From positions 57,418 through 121,417 of the forward strand of contig NZ_JHXX01000012.1 in the NCBI RefSeq assembly GCF_000621605.1: DNA of 64,000 nucleotides, read 5' to 3'. The position numbers and the translations under genes were made by a program. The notes under the pieces were generated by a model. That model was not told the origin of the DNA. It saw only the letters and a list, made by a program, of their open reading frames with translations, and did not search any database. Each line of letters opens with the position of its first letter. Position 1 is the first letter of the stretch. This document shows positions 35,251 to 44,526 of the stretch, piece after piece. This DNA comes from Butyrivibrio sp. MC2021. Lineage in GTDB: Bacteria > Bacillota > Clostridia > Lachnospirales > Lachnospiraceae.

Positions 35251-35348
35251 AAAATAATTGCTCGCAAGTACTTTTTTATGTATCACGATGAATATACGGC
35301 GACGCCGCGACAACGAGGAATTGCGAAGCAATTTCGAGTATGTCGGCA
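35242..35348 (+). other. Structured spacer between carA and carB
   Basis: This stretch of about 100 bases is unusually palindromic. A perfect 13-bp inverted repeat, GATACATAAAAAA (35242-35254) with TTTTTTATGTATC (35272-35284), spans the carA stop codon. CGGCG-A-CGCCG follows. AATTGC-GAA-GCAATT (35319-35333) sits inside a longer imperfect hairpin closed by GACA and TGTC. No ORF was found here. It could be a regulatory structure, or a small dispersed palindromic element inserted between the two genes. Confidence 0.5.
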
Positions 35349-35367
35349 TGGCGGGAAAGGAAAATAA

Positions 35368-38300
35368 ATGCCAAAAAACTTGGATGTAAAAAAGGTTCTG
35401 GTTATCGGTTCAGGACCTATTGTAATCGGACAGGCTGCGGAGTTTGACTACGCAGGAACCCAGGCATGCCGCTCTCTCAAGGAAGAGGGCATCGAGGTTG
35501 TTCTTGTTAACTCAAACCCTGCAACGATCATGACAGATAAGGACATCGCTGATGAGGTTTATATCGAACCCCTTACAGTGAAGGTCCTTGAGCAGATTAT
35601 TGAAAAGGAAAAGCCCGACTCAATCCTTCCAACCCTTGGAGGACAGGCAGGACTTAACCTTGGTATGGAGCTTGATGAGTCAGGATTTCTTAAGTCCCAC
35701 AATGTTAAGCTTCTTGGAACCACTGCGGAGACCATCAGAAAGGCTGAGGACAGACAGGAATTCAAGGATACCATGGAGCGCATCGGTGAGCCCTGCGCAG
35801 CTTCCCTGGTAGTTCACAACGTTCAGGACGGCGTTGCCTTTGCTTCCAAGATCGGATATCCCGTTGTTCTTCGTCCCGCTTTTACCCTGGGAGGATCCGG
35901 CGGCGGTATCGCCCACAACCAGGCAGAGTGCGAGGAGATCCTGGAAAATGGTCTGAGACTTTCAAGAGCCAATGAGGTTCTTGTTGAGAGATGTATCTCA
36001 GGTTGGAAAGAGATCGAGTACGAGGTAATGCGTGACTCAGCAGGTAACTGCATCACAGTCTGCAACATGGAGAACATCGACCCTGTCGGCGTTCACACAG
36101 GAGACTCAATCGTTGTGGCTCCTTCCCAGACTCTTTCAGACAAAGAGTACCAGATGCTTCGAAGCGCAGCTCTTAATATCATCGATGAGCTTAAGATCAC
36201 CGGCGGCTGTAACGTTCAGTTCGCACTTCATCCCACAAGCTTTGAGTACTGCGTAATCGAGGTTAACCCCAGAGTCAGCCGTTCTTCAGCCCTTGCTTCC
36301 AAGGCTACAGGATATCCTATTGCCAAGGTTGCAGCCAAGATCGCTCTGGGATATACACTTGATGAGATCAAGAATGCTATCACAGGAAAGACCTACGCCA
36401 GCTTCGAGCCCACACTGGACTACTGCGTAGTTAAGTTCCCAAGGCTTCCTTTCGATAAGTTCATTACCGCCAAGAGAACCCTTACAACACAGATGAAGGC
36501 CACCGGCGAGGTAATGAGTATCTGCACCAACTTTGAGGGTGCCATGATGAAGGCTATACGCTCCCTGGAGCAGCATGTGGACTGCCTTACAAGCTATGAT
36601 TTCTCGGAGCTTGATGATGATGAGCTTAAGGACAGGCTCAAGATCGTAGATGACCAGAGGATCTGGGTTATCGCCGAGGCCCTCAGAAGAGGCTTCAGCT
36701 ATGACGAGATCCATGAGATCACAATGATCGATCACTGGTTCATCGACAAGATCCATACATTGGTCAAGATGGAGCTTAAGCTCCTTAGACTGGGCGAGAA
36801 GAGCACTATTGCCCGCCATAAAGTAACATCAGAAAATGTATCAGAGTTTGAGGAAGCTAAGAAGATCATTACCGCTGATACTCTGCTTAAAGCTAAAAAG
36901 CTTGAGTATCCGGACAAGGTAATCAGCAGACTTACAAGATTCTCAGTAGATACCATCAAGGCTCTCAGAGATCTCTACGGAATCAAGGCAGCTTACAAGC
37001 TTGTTGATACCTGCGCTGCAGAGTTCGAAGCTGAGACTCCTTACTACTACTCAGTATACGGAGATGAGAATGAGGAGAACGAGGCAGGACTTAAGAGCAG
37101 CTCTGATAAGAAGAAAATCCTTGTTCTTGGTTCGGGACCTATCCGTATCGGACAGGGTATCGAGTTCGACTACTGCTCAGTACATGCAACCTGGGCATTT
37201 AAGAAGGCAGGATTTGAGACAATCATCATAAACAACAACCCGGAGACAGTAAGTACTGACTTTGATATTGCAGACAAGCTCTACTTTGAGCCTCTTACTC
37301 CCGAGGATGTTGAGAATATCGTTAAGCTTGAGAAGCCCGACGGAGCAGTGGTTCAGTTCGGCGGACAGACAGCCATCAAGCTCACTCAGGACCTTATGGA
37401 AATGGGTGTTAAGATCTACGGCACAGATGCCAAGGATGTAGATGCAGCCGAGGACAGAGAGATTTTTGACCAGATTCTTGAGCAGACCCAGATCAAGCGC
37501 GCTCAGGGTGCCACTGTATTTACCGCAGAGGAGGCAAAAGAGGTTGCAGGCAGACTGGGCTATCCAGTACTGGTAAGACCTTCCTACGTTCTGGGCGGAC
37601 AGGGCATGCAGATCGCTCTTTCCGATGAAGAGATAGAAGAGTTCATGAACATCATCAACAGATATTCCCAGGATCACCCGATCCTTGTTGATAAGTATCT
37701 TCAGGGAATCGAGACCGAGGTTGATGCGGTTTGCGACGGCGAGGACATTGTTATCCCCGGTATCATGGAGCATATCGAGAGATCCGGAATCCATTCCGGA
37801 GACTCAATCTCTGTATATCCTGCCCAGTCTCTTTCAGCAAAGGTAAAAGAGACCATTGCGGAATACACAAGAAGACTTGCCAAGGCTCTTCATGTAATCG
37901 GACTTATCAACGTTCAGTTCATTGCGGTGGGAGATGAGGTTTACATCATCGAGGCCAACCCCAGATCCTCCAGAACTGTTCCATATATCAGCAAGGTAAC
38001 AGGTATTCCTATCGTTGATCTGGCAGCCCAGGTAATGATGGGCAAGAAGCTCAAGGATCTTGGCTATACTCCCGGACTTCAGCCTGAGGCAGGCTATGTA
38101 GCCATCAAGATGCCTGTATTCTCCTTCGAGAAGATCAGAGGCGCTGAGATCAGCCTTGGACCTGAGATGAAGAGTACCGGTGAGTGCCTTGGAATCAGCA
38201 AGAGCTTTAACGAAGCTCTCTATAAGGCTTTCCTTGGAGCAGGCATCAACCTTCCCAAGTACAAGCAGATGATCATCACTGTTAAGGATTCAGATAAGGG

Positions 38301-38655
38301 TGAAATTATCGACATCGCCAGAAGATTTGAAAAACTGGGATATATCATTTACGCCACAAGATCCACAGCGGACACTCTTAACGACAACGGTGTTAAGGCA
38401 AGAAAGATCAACCGTATCAGCCAGGAGTCGCCTACGGTCATCGACCTTATCCTGGGCCACAAGATCGACCTTGTTATCGATACACCTACTCAGGGCCGCG
38501 ACAAGAGTCGTGACGGATTCCTTATCCGCCGTACCTCCATCGAGACCGGTGTTAATGTAATAACAGCCCTTGATACCGCAAGAGCACTGGTAACCAGTCT
38601 TGAGAACGAGAGTACCGAAGAGACACTGCAGCTTGTTGACATCGCGAAGATTTAA
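35368..38655 (+). CDS. carB: Carbamoyl-phosphate synthase large subunit
   Basis: A 1095-residue synthetase with the expected internal duplication: two ATP-grasp halves, the first starting KKVLVIGSGPIVIGQAAEFD and the second KKILVLGSGPIRIGQGIEFD. A C-terminal MGS-like allosteric domain lies at about 950-1075 (IIYATRSTADTLNDNGVKAR). It uses ammonia from CarA, bicarbonate and two ATP to make carbamoyl phosphate. It starts at ATG 35368 after AAAGGA, 117 bases after carA, which is a long gap for this gene pair. Confidence 0.96.
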   Translation: MPKNLDVKKVLVIGSGPIVIGQAAEFDYAGTQACRSLKEEGIEVVLVNSNPATIMTDKDIADEVYIEPLTVKVLEQIIEKEKPDSILPTLGGQAGLNLGMELDESGFLKSHNVKLLGTTAETIRKAEDRQEFKDTMERIGEPCAASLVVHNVQDGVAFASKIGYPVVLRPAFTLGGSGGGIAHNQAECEEILENGLRLSRANEVLVERCISGWKEIEYEVMRDSAGNCITVCNMENIDPVGVHTGDSIVVAPSQTLSDKEYQMLRSAALNIIDELKITGGCNVQFALHPTSFEYCVIEVNPRVSRSSALASKATGYPIAKVAAKIALGYTLDEIKNAITGKTYASFEPTLDYCVVKFPRLPFDKFITAKRTLTTQMKATGEVMSICTNFEGAMMKAIRSLEQHVDCLTSYDFSELDDDELKDRLKIVDDQRIWVIAEALRRGFSYDEIHEITMIDHWFIDKIHTLVKMELKLLRLGEKSTIARHKVTSENVSEFEEAKKIITADTLLKAKKLEYPDKVISRLTRFSVDTIKALRDLYGIKAAYKLVDTCAAEFEAETPYYYSVYGDENEENEAGLKSSSDKKKILVLGSGPIRIGQGIEFDYCSVHATWAFKKAGFETIIINNNPETVSTDFDIADKLYFEPLTPEDVENIVKLEKPDGAVVQFGGQTAIKLTQDLMEMGVKIYGTDAKDVDAAEDREIFDQILEQTQIKRAQGATVFTAEEAKEVAGRLGYPVLVRPSYVLGGQGMQIALSDEEIEEFMNIINRYSQDHPILVDKYLQGIETEVDAVCDGEDIVIPGIMEHIERSGIHSGDSISVYPAQSLSAKVKETIAEYTRRLAKALHVIGLINVQFIAVGDEVYIIEANPRSSRTVPYISKVTGIPIVDLAAQVMMGKKLKDLGYTPGLQPEAGYVAIKMPVFSFEKIRGAEISLGPEMKSTGECLGISKSFNEALYKAFLGAGINLPKYKQMIITVKDSDKGEIIDIARRFEKLGYIIYATRSTADTLNDNGVKARKINRISQESPTVIDLILGHKIDLVIDTPTQGRDKSRDGFLIRRTSIETGVNVITALDTARALVTSLENESTEETLQLVDIAKI

Positions 38656-38670
38656 CTTACAGGTGAATAT

Positions 38671-39099
38671 ATGAAAATTCTGGTAATCAACGGACCAAAC
38701 TTAAATTTCCTTGGCATCAGAGAGAAGGCCGTATACGGCAATCAGGACTATGACTATCTCTGCAATATGATCCGGGAAAAGGCTGACACGGAGGGCGACG
38801 AGGTTGAACTGTTCCAGTCCAACCACGAAGGTGCCATCATAGACAGACTTCAGGAAGCGTACTTTGATGGGACAGAAGGCATCGTGATAAATCCCGGTGC
38901 CTATACCCATTACAGCTATGCCATTCATGATGCATTAAAGAGCCTTGAGAACATCACCAAGGTGGAGATTCACATCTCCGACATCCAGTCCCGGGAGGAA
39001 TTCCGCAAGGTTTCCGTCACAGCACCGGCCTGCGACAAGCAGATCTACGGCCACGGCCTTCAGGGCTATCTTGAAGCCATGGACTTCATCAAAGAATGA
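38671..39099 (+). CDS. aroQ: 3-dehydroquinate dehydratase, type II
   Basis: A 142-residue type II dehydroquinase of the shikimate pathway (3-dehydroquinate to 3-dehydroshikimate). Family marks: ILVINGPNLNFLGIREKAVY with the catalytic Tyr, GIVINPGAYTHYSYAIHDAL, and EIHISDIQSREEFRKVSV with the catalytic His. The length is normal. It follows carB by 15 bases and is probably the last gene of the purL/car transcript, although the pathways are unrelated. Confidence 0.94.
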   Translation: MKILVINGPNLNFLGIREKAVYGNQDYDYLCNMIREKADTEGDEVELFQSNHEGAIIDRLQEAYFDGTEGIVINPGAYTHYSYAIHDALKSLENITKVEIHISDIQSREEFRKVSVTAPACDKQIYGHGLQGYLEAMDFIKE

Positions 39100-39100
39100 A

Positions 39101-39126
39101 AAGAGGGGACTTACCCCTCTTTTTTA
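39101..39126 (+). terminator. Terminator after aroQ
   Basis: AAGAGGGG (39101-39108) pairs with CCCCTCTT (39114-39121) and is followed by TTTTA. Confidence 0.85.
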
Positions 39127-39242
39127 TCCAAAAACAAATAAAAATTTATCAATATTTAATTGGCAAAAAGTCTGAAAGTATGTTGAGATAGTATATATAC
39201 GAATGCGCTTTTTAAGCATTTTTGAGAGGATGGAGTACTGTC

Positions 39243-41444
39243 TTGCAGAAAAAAGCAGGCTTTTATTTAATACTTAGAGCCTTTGAAGCAGTGGTTTTGG
39301 TGCTGGTTTTAGTACTGATACCACTTTTTGGCATGCTTGGGAGAGCCTCCGGAGAAGAGCTTATCATAGGAGTTCCCACGGACAGATGCCCTGTTTTTTA
39401 CATTGATGAAGATACGGAAGAGATTATCGGAATCGGTGTGGATCTTATGGCTGAGGCTGCTCAAAATGCGGGCTATACAGCGGCTTTTGTTCCTCTGAAG
39501 GAAAGTAATCTCAAGGATGCTCTGGATAATCCCGAATATGATCTGATAATGCCCTTTGGAAGCGCTGTGGAAAGCTCAGCCGGGCATTATTCCATAGTAA
39601 CAGCCAATCTTACCCAGACTCCCTTTGTTCTTGTGACCAAAAATAATCATGTACTGCCTCCCATGAACAGCCTTCACATAGGCATGATCAAGTCTCTTGG
39701 AGGTGCTGCGGAAACTATAGAAACTCTGTATCCGGGAATGGATATCTATATGTTCGATACTATGGATGACTGTGTAGAGGCCCTTCGCGCAGGTGAGGTG
39801 GACGCTCTTTTGCATAATTCCTATGTCTGGAGCTATGTGCTTCAAAAACCGTCATATTCGGACCTTTCCATTGAGGCTGCAGCCATGTTTTCCATGGATT
39901 TCCGCGCCGGCACCCTTGACTCTGTAGAAGCAAGAAAACTTGTAAGGCGCCTGAATGAAGGAATAGACAGCATCCCTGAGACCAAAAAGCAGGCCATTGT
40001 TCTGGATTATACCAACAGAAGGCTATATAAGAAGACTATTGTTGACACAATCTATGAGATTGGACCTTTATTACTTGCCATAGCGGTTTTCTTCAGCCTT
40101 ATTATTGTCATCATCGTCATGAGACTTCGCTATGTTCATTTGGAAAACGAAAAGAAGATACAAAAGATGATAGACCACGATCCACTGACCGGAGCACTGA
40201 GCCATGATGGTTTTGTAAAAGAGGTGAAAAAACTCCTTATGGAGCATCCGGATATTCCTTACATGATCTCTTTTAACAACATTAGAGACTTTAAGTTTAT
40301 CAACGACACCATGGGAAGGAATGCTGCGGATGAAATGCTCAATTTCTGGATAAGCAGGTCCCTTGAGATTTTATCAGAGGAAGAGGCCATAGGCCGCCTT
40401 GAGAGTGACCATTTTGTTGTGCTCAGAAAAATCGGCGGAAGTGAGAAAATGGCTCTCGATGAGCAGCATGTCTTTGAGCCCTTAAGAAACTTTTTTATTG
40501 ACAGAGGAAAAGACTTAAAGGTTCGCATCTGCAGCGGAATCTACGTCCTGATGCCTTCGGACTATCAGCAGATAGATGTGGAAGTTATGCTGGATAAGGC
40601 CAGAATGGCGGAGAAAAAGGTCCATGACAGCAAGAAGGATGGCTACGAGTTCTATAACCCTGTTCAATGGGAAAAGAGTAAGCGCACTGCCTATATTATC
40701 AGCAGATTCCCTGTGGCTTTAAGGTCCAAGGAATTGCAGGTCTGGTACCAGCCCCAGGTTGACTATATTTCCGGTAAGATCATAGGAGCGGAGGCTCTGT
40801 GCAGATGGAAGGATGAGCAGCTTGGCTTTATTTCTCCTGCAGAGTTCATCCCTGCCCTGGAGGAAGCGGGGCTTATCTATGACATGGACTGCTTTGTCTG
40901 GAACAGAGTGTGTCAGGATCTGGCTCTTTGGAACAAAATGGGAAAGAAAAGGAAGATATCCGTCAACCTGTCCAGGGTGGATATTCAGAAAAACAGAGAA
41001 CTTCCGGTTTATTTCTCTGACCTTATTTCAAAATATGATCTGACTGCGGATCAGCTCTGCATCGAGATTACAGAGACCTCCTATGTGGAGGATCCTGACC
41101 TTCTTATCAGTACTACCTATAAGCTTCGAAGTTATGGTTTCCAGGTGGAGATGGATGATTTTGGAAGCGGCTATTCTTCACTGAATATGCTTAAAGAGGT
41201 TCCCGTGGACAGGATAAAACTGGATATCCGGTTCCTGGCAAACATCGGCAACCGCCGCATGGGAGATATAATTTTAAAGCATATCATCATGATGGTAAGG
41301 GATCTTGGAATGGAGATCATTGCAGAGGGCGTGGAGGAAAAAGAGCAGGCCGAATACCTGAAGGAGATAGGTTGTACGGAGATGCAGGGCTTTTTATTCT
41401 ACAAGGCACTGCCTGAAAATGAATTCACTGCCTTGAAGTTTTAG
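39243..41444 (+). CDS. Cyclic-di-GMP phosphodiesterase with periplasmic sensor (SBP3-GGDEF-EAL)
   Basis: About 733 residues. An N-terminal signal/anchor helix, a periplasmic-binding-protein-3-like domain (ELIIGVPTDRCPVFYIDED and on to about residue 265), a second helix (about 275-297), a GGDEF-like domain and a C-terminal EAL domain. The GGDEF active loop is degraded to LESDHF, so cyclase activity is unlikely. The EAL domain is intact: GAEALCRW (EAL at about 517-519), ISVNLSRVDIQ, EITETSY, MDDFGSGYSSLNML and IIAEGVEE. It should degrade cyclic di-GMP in response to an external ligand, possibly an amino acid. TTG 39243 behind GGAG is preferred to TTG 39222. Confidence 0.9.
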   Translation: MQKKAGFYLILRAFEAVVLVLVLVLIPLFGMLGRASGEELIIGVPTDRCPVFYIDEDTEEIIGIGVDLMAEAAQNAGYTAAFVPLKESNLKDALDNPEYDLIMPFGSAVESSAGHYSIVTANLTQTPFVLVTKNNHVLPPMNSLHIGMIKSLGGAAETIETLYPGMDIYMFDTMDDCVEALRAGEVDALLHNSYVWSYVLQKPSYSDLSIEAAAMFSMDFRAGTLDSVEARKLVRRLNEGIDSIPETKKQAIVLDYTNRRLYKKTIVDTIYEIGPLLLAIAVFFSLIIVIIVMRLRYVHLENEKKIQKMIDHDPLTGALSHDGFVKEVKKLLMEHPDIPYMISFNNIRDFKFINDTMGRNAADEMLNFWISRSLEILSEEEAIGRLESDHFVVLRKIGGSEKMALDEQHVFEPLRNFFIDRGKDLKVRICSGIYVLMPSDYQQIDVEVMLDKARMAEKKVHDSKKDGYEFYNPVQWEKSKRTAYIISRFPVALRSKELQVWYQPQVDYISGKIIGAEALCRWKDEQLGFISPAEFIPALEEAGLIYDMDCFVWNRVCQDLALWNKMGKKRKISVNLSRVDIQKNRELPVYFSDLISKYDLTADQLCIEITETSYVEDPDLLISTTYKLRSYGFQVEMDDFGSGYSSLNMLKEVPVDRIKLDIRFLANIGNRRMGDIILKHIIMMVRDLGMEIIAEGVEEKEQAEYLKEIGCTEMQGFLFYKALPENEFTALKF

Positions 41445-41446
41445 TA

Positions 41447-41475
41447 TTTACGAATCAAATCAGCTGTAGTAAAAT
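41447..41475 (+). promoter_or_regulatory. Likely pullulanase promoter
   Basis: TTTACG (41447-41452) and TAAAAT (41470-41475) with a 17-base spacer. Transcription would start near 41482, inside the palindrome at 41471-41506. Confidence 0.55.
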
Positions 41476-41508
41476 TGTCATGGAAAACGTTTTCCATGAC
41501 AATTTTTT
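41471..41508 (+). terminator. 36-bp perfect palindrome: terminator and possible LacI-type operator
   Basis: Bases 41471-41506 form a perfect palindrome followed by two further T (T6 at 41503-41508), which makes an intrinsic terminator for the EAL gene. Its core, TGGAAAACGTTTTCCA (41480-41495), also has the symmetric CG-centred form of LacI-family operators. It overlaps the expected start site of the pullulanase promoter. Both roles may apply. Confidence 0.7.
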
Positions 41509-41526
41509 GTATAGGGAGGTTATAAA

Positions 41527-44268
41527 GTGGAAAGAGTTAAGAAAATGATCACCCTTTTTATAGGCGTGATCATGGCACTGACACTGGTTTTGTCCGAGGC
41601 CGGTATGGTAATTACAGCGAAGGCTGAAGGGGGAGTTACCTTGAAGCTCCATTATCACAGAGAGGATGGGGACTATGCAGCCTGGGATGCCTGGCTTTGG
41701 CCGGATAACGGCGATGGAGCAGGATACCCCTTTGTGGACGAGGACGGAGAAATGGTGGCAACCATGGAGGTAAAGCCCGGAGCCACCAAGGTTGGCTTTA
41801 TCGTCAGAACCGCAGACTGGACCAAGGATATAGATAAGGACCAGTTTATTGACATTTCGGAAGTAATATCGGGAACAGTACATGCCTACGTGGAATCAGG
41901 TGTAGAAGGCGCAGTTAAGGAATACGGAGGAGACGTTGTGACGGGGACAAAATTAAAAAGCGCAACTTATGATGGAAAAAAAACAGTTACAGTTCTTTTT
42001 ACAGGTGAGCTTTCTAAGGAGCAGCTGGAAGGCTTTTATGTGATCGGACGCCTTGGGGAGATCAGGGTAACAGAAGCTACTTTGGCCAAAAAGGCTTCTG
42101 ACAGCGAGTATTACTATGACCTTGCTATAGAGAGCGAGCTTGAAAGCGGCAGAAATTACAGAGTGGGCTTCGAGGATGAGGAGTATCCCATCAACATGCC
42201 CATTATTTATTCCACACAGGAATTTGAGGATAAATACACATATCAGGGAGATGACCTGGGAGCGGTTTACAGTAAGGATAAGACTTCCTTCCGCCTCTGG
42301 GCTCCCACAGCAGAGACTGTTTTTCTTAATCTCTATAAATCAGGAGATCCCTGGGAAAACGATCTTACAGATAAGCTTGAGATGAAGCCGGCAGAGAACG
42401 GAACCTGGCAGCTTGATGTACAGGGGGACCTTGCGGGAACCTATTACACTTTTACTGCGGTCCTTGACGGCCTCAACGTAGAGGCCTGTGACCCCTATGC
42501 CCGCACCACCGGTGTCAACGGCAAAAGAGCCATGGTGGTGGATCTTGACAGCACCAACCCTGTAGGCTGGGACAGCGACCTTAATCCTCACGGCGGGGAA
42601 AAGATAAACGACGCCGTGATCTATGAGCTTCATATCAGGGACTTCTCGGTTTCTGAGGCCGGTGGAATCGAAGATGCCGGTAAATATACCGCTTTTACCA
42701 AAACAGGAACAAAGACTGCCGGAGGTAATTCCACCGGAATTGATTATATTAAGGATCTGGGCGTTACTCACGTTCATCTGCTTCCTTTCTATGATTTCGG
42801 TTCAGTAGATGAGAATGCAACCTCCACAGAGCAGTTTAACTGGGGCTATGATCCTGTGAACTACAATGTTCCTGAAGGCTCCTATTCAACAGACCCTTAT
42901 CACGGAGAAGTAAGAGTTGCCGAGGCCAAGCAGATGGTGAAGGCCCTTCATGACAACGGTCTTTCTGTGGTTATGGACGTGGTTTATAACCATGTTTACA
43001 GCGGAAAGGACTTTTGCATAAACAGGCTGGTTCCCGGATATTTTTCCAGAATAAATGCTGACGGAACCTATTCCAACGGCTCTGGCTGCGGCAATGATAC
43101 AGCCTCAGAGCGCTCCATGGTCAGAAAGTACATCGTGGATTCAGTTTGCTACTGGGCAGAGGAGTATCATATCGACGGCTTCAGATTTGACCTGGTGGGT
43201 CTTCTTGATGTGGACACCATAAATGAGATCATGGCAGAGGTACATAAGACTCACCCCGATGTTATCTTCTACGGAGAGGGTTGGAGCATGAACACCGATG
43301 TCACCAAGGAAAATGTGACATTGTGCACACAGCAGTCCTCTGCAAAGGTACCGGGCTTTGCCTTCTTTAACGACAATATAAGAGACGGTCTTAAGGGCAG
43401 CGTATTTAATACCGCAGAGACAGGCTGGGCCTCCGGCTCCACAGGAAAAGAGAGACAGCTGATAAGCTCTTTCCTGGCAGCAGAGAGCTGGAGTAAAGAT
43501 CCCACACAGATCGTTCAGTACGCATCCTGCCACGATAACAACACTCTTCTGGACAGGATCGCCACCGCCAGGTCAGACCTTGACCGTGACACCTGGATAA
43601 AAATGAGCAATCTGGCTGCAGCATATTATATGACCTCTGAGGGAATTCCCTTTATGCAGGCAGGAGAGGAGATCCTTCGTACCAAGGTTAAGGAGGACGG
43701 AACATATGACTCCAACAGCTACAGCTCCGGAGATGAAGTGAACTGCATCAAGTGGGAGACACTGGATGATCCTGAGTATGCGGCGAACCTTGAGTACTAT
43801 AAGGGACTTATTGCCTTCAGAAAAGAGCACGGCCTCTTAAGACTCACGACTACCGATGAAATATCCCAGAGAGTTACAGCGGCAGAGGGCCTTGATAAGA
43901 ACGTTATAGCCTTCCACATGGATAATTCCGACAAGGCTGTGGAGGATGAGACCGCGGAGGGAATCTTCCTGATCTTTAATCCAAACCAGAAGGAGACCAC
44001 GGTCACACTTCCCGAGGGCAGCTGGAACATCTGCGTTTCCGAGGGCAAGGCAGGAACCACATCCCTTGGAGAAGCAAATGGTAGCATTACAGTATCACCT
44101 GTATCTGCAGTGATCCTTACAAAGGGACCTGCAGGCTCCGGGGCTTCAACCGGCACTTCAACCGGCACAAAGCCCGGCATCAACGGCGGAGTGGCAGCCG
44201 GCGCCGTTGCCCTGGTTGCCGCAGCTGTGGCAGCCATTGCAATCATTCTCACAAGAAGAAAAAAATAA
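41527..44268 (+). CDS. pulA: Secreted, membrane-anchored type I pullulanase
   Basis: A 913-residue starch-debranching enzyme cleaving alpha-1,6 links. In order: signal peptide (about 1-30), CBM41-type starch-binding domain (LKLHYHREDGDYAAWDAWLW), a linker domain, CBM48, and a GH13 subfamily 14 barrel. The pullulanase signature NWGYDPVNYNVPEGSYSTDP starts at 438. The nucleophile is D555 in GFRFDLVGL, the acid E584 in YGEGWSM and the third acid D670 in SCHDNNTL. The C-terminus is a Gly/Ser/Thr linker, one hydrophobic helix and RRKK, with no LPXTG, so it is held by the membrane rather than by sortase. The start is GTG 41527 behind GGGAGG. Confidence 0.95.
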   Translation: MERVKKMITLFIGVIMALTLVLSEAGMVITAKAEGGVTLKLHYHREDGDYAAWDAWLWPDNGDGAGYPFVDEDGEMVATMEVKPGATKVGFIVRTADWTKDIDKDQFIDISEVISGTVHAYVESGVEGAVKEYGGDVVTGTKLKSATYDGKKTVTVLFTGELSKEQLEGFYVIGRLGEIRVTEATLAKKASDSEYYYDLAIESELESGRNYRVGFEDEEYPINMPIIYSTQEFEDKYTYQGDDLGAVYSKDKTSFRLWAPTAETVFLNLYKSGDPWENDLTDKLEMKPAENGTWQLDVQGDLAGTYYTFTAVLDGLNVEACDPYARTTGVNGKRAMVVDLDSTNPVGWDSDLNPHGGEKINDAVIYELHIRDFSVSEAGGIEDAGKYTAFTKTGTKTAGGNSTGIDYIKDLGVTHVHLLPFYDFGSVDENATSTEQFNWGYDPVNYNVPEGSYSTDPYHGEVRVAEAKQMVKALHDNGLSVVMDVVYNHVYSGKDFCINRLVPGYFSRINADGTYSNGSGCGNDTASERSMVRKYIVDSVCYWAEEYHIDGFRFDLVGLLDVDTINEIMAEVHKTHPDVIFYGEGWSMNTDVTKENVTLCTQQSSAKVPGFAFFNDNIRDGLKGSVFNTAETGWASGSTGKERQLISSFLAAESWSKDPTQIVQYASCHDNNTLLDRIATARSDLDRDTWIKMSNLAAAYYMTSEGIPFMQAGEEILRTKVKEDGTYDSNSYSSGDEVNCIKWETLDDPEYAANLEYYKGLIAFRKEHGLLRLTTTDEISQRVTAAEGLDKNVIAFHMDNSDKAVEDETAEGIFLIFNPNQKETTVTLPEGSWNICVSEGKAGTTSLGEANGSITVSPVSAVILTKGPAGSGASTGTSTGTKPGINGGVAAGAVALVAAAVAAIAIILTRRKK

Positions 44269-44285
44269 AACTTTCGGAAACTCTG

Positions 44286-44314
44286 TTGACAAGTTCAGAT
44301 GCTGAGCGCATAAT
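44286..44314 (+). promoter_or_regulatory. Promoter of the ABC exporter leader
   Basis: TTGACA (44286-44291) and CATAAT (44309-44314) with a 17-base spacer, 303 bases upstream of the first ABC gene. Transcription would start near 44321. Confidence 0.75.
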
Positions 44315-44370
44315 ATGACTGTTGGCCGTGCTACGGGCCGATAAATACTAAGAAAGCGAGGTAAGGAATT

Positions 44371-44445
44371 ATGACAAATGTGGCAAGAAGATATGATAAC
44401 CATTATATTTCTAGGACTTTACCTCGGGAAACTGTGTTTGGATAA
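44371..44445 (+). CDS. Putative 24-residue leader peptide
   Basis: ATG 44371 to TAA 44443-44445 encodes a short, basic peptide (starts MTNVARRYDNHYIS, ends ETVFG). It is preceded by GAGGTAAGGA, a usable ribosome binding site. It lies between a good promoter and a strong terminator upstream of an exporter operon, which is the normal place of a regulatory leader peptide. It has no recognised homology; translation is inferred. Confidence 0.5.
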   Translation: MTNVARRYDNHYISRTLPRETVFG

Positions 44446-44485
44446 GGGAGCATTCCATATCTGAATAGTTTATTGTGATAGTTGT

Positions 44486-44526
44486 ACCCCGGTTAAGTCT
44501 TTAGATAGACCAACCGGGGTTTTTTG
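44486..44526 (+). terminator. Conditional terminator before the ABC exporter
   Basis: ACCCCGGTT (44486-44494) pairs perfectly with AACCGGGGT (44512-44520). An inner GTCT/AGAC pairing and a T7 run (44520-44526) complete it. Because a promoter lies upstream and the exporter downstream, without another obvious promoter between, it probably acts as an attenuator. Confidence 0.85.

Noticed and set aside
36286..36819. 177-residue minus-strand ORF inside carB
   Set aside because: Antisense shadow of a conserved enzyme gene; the composition is not protein-like. The same holds for 37177-37794.
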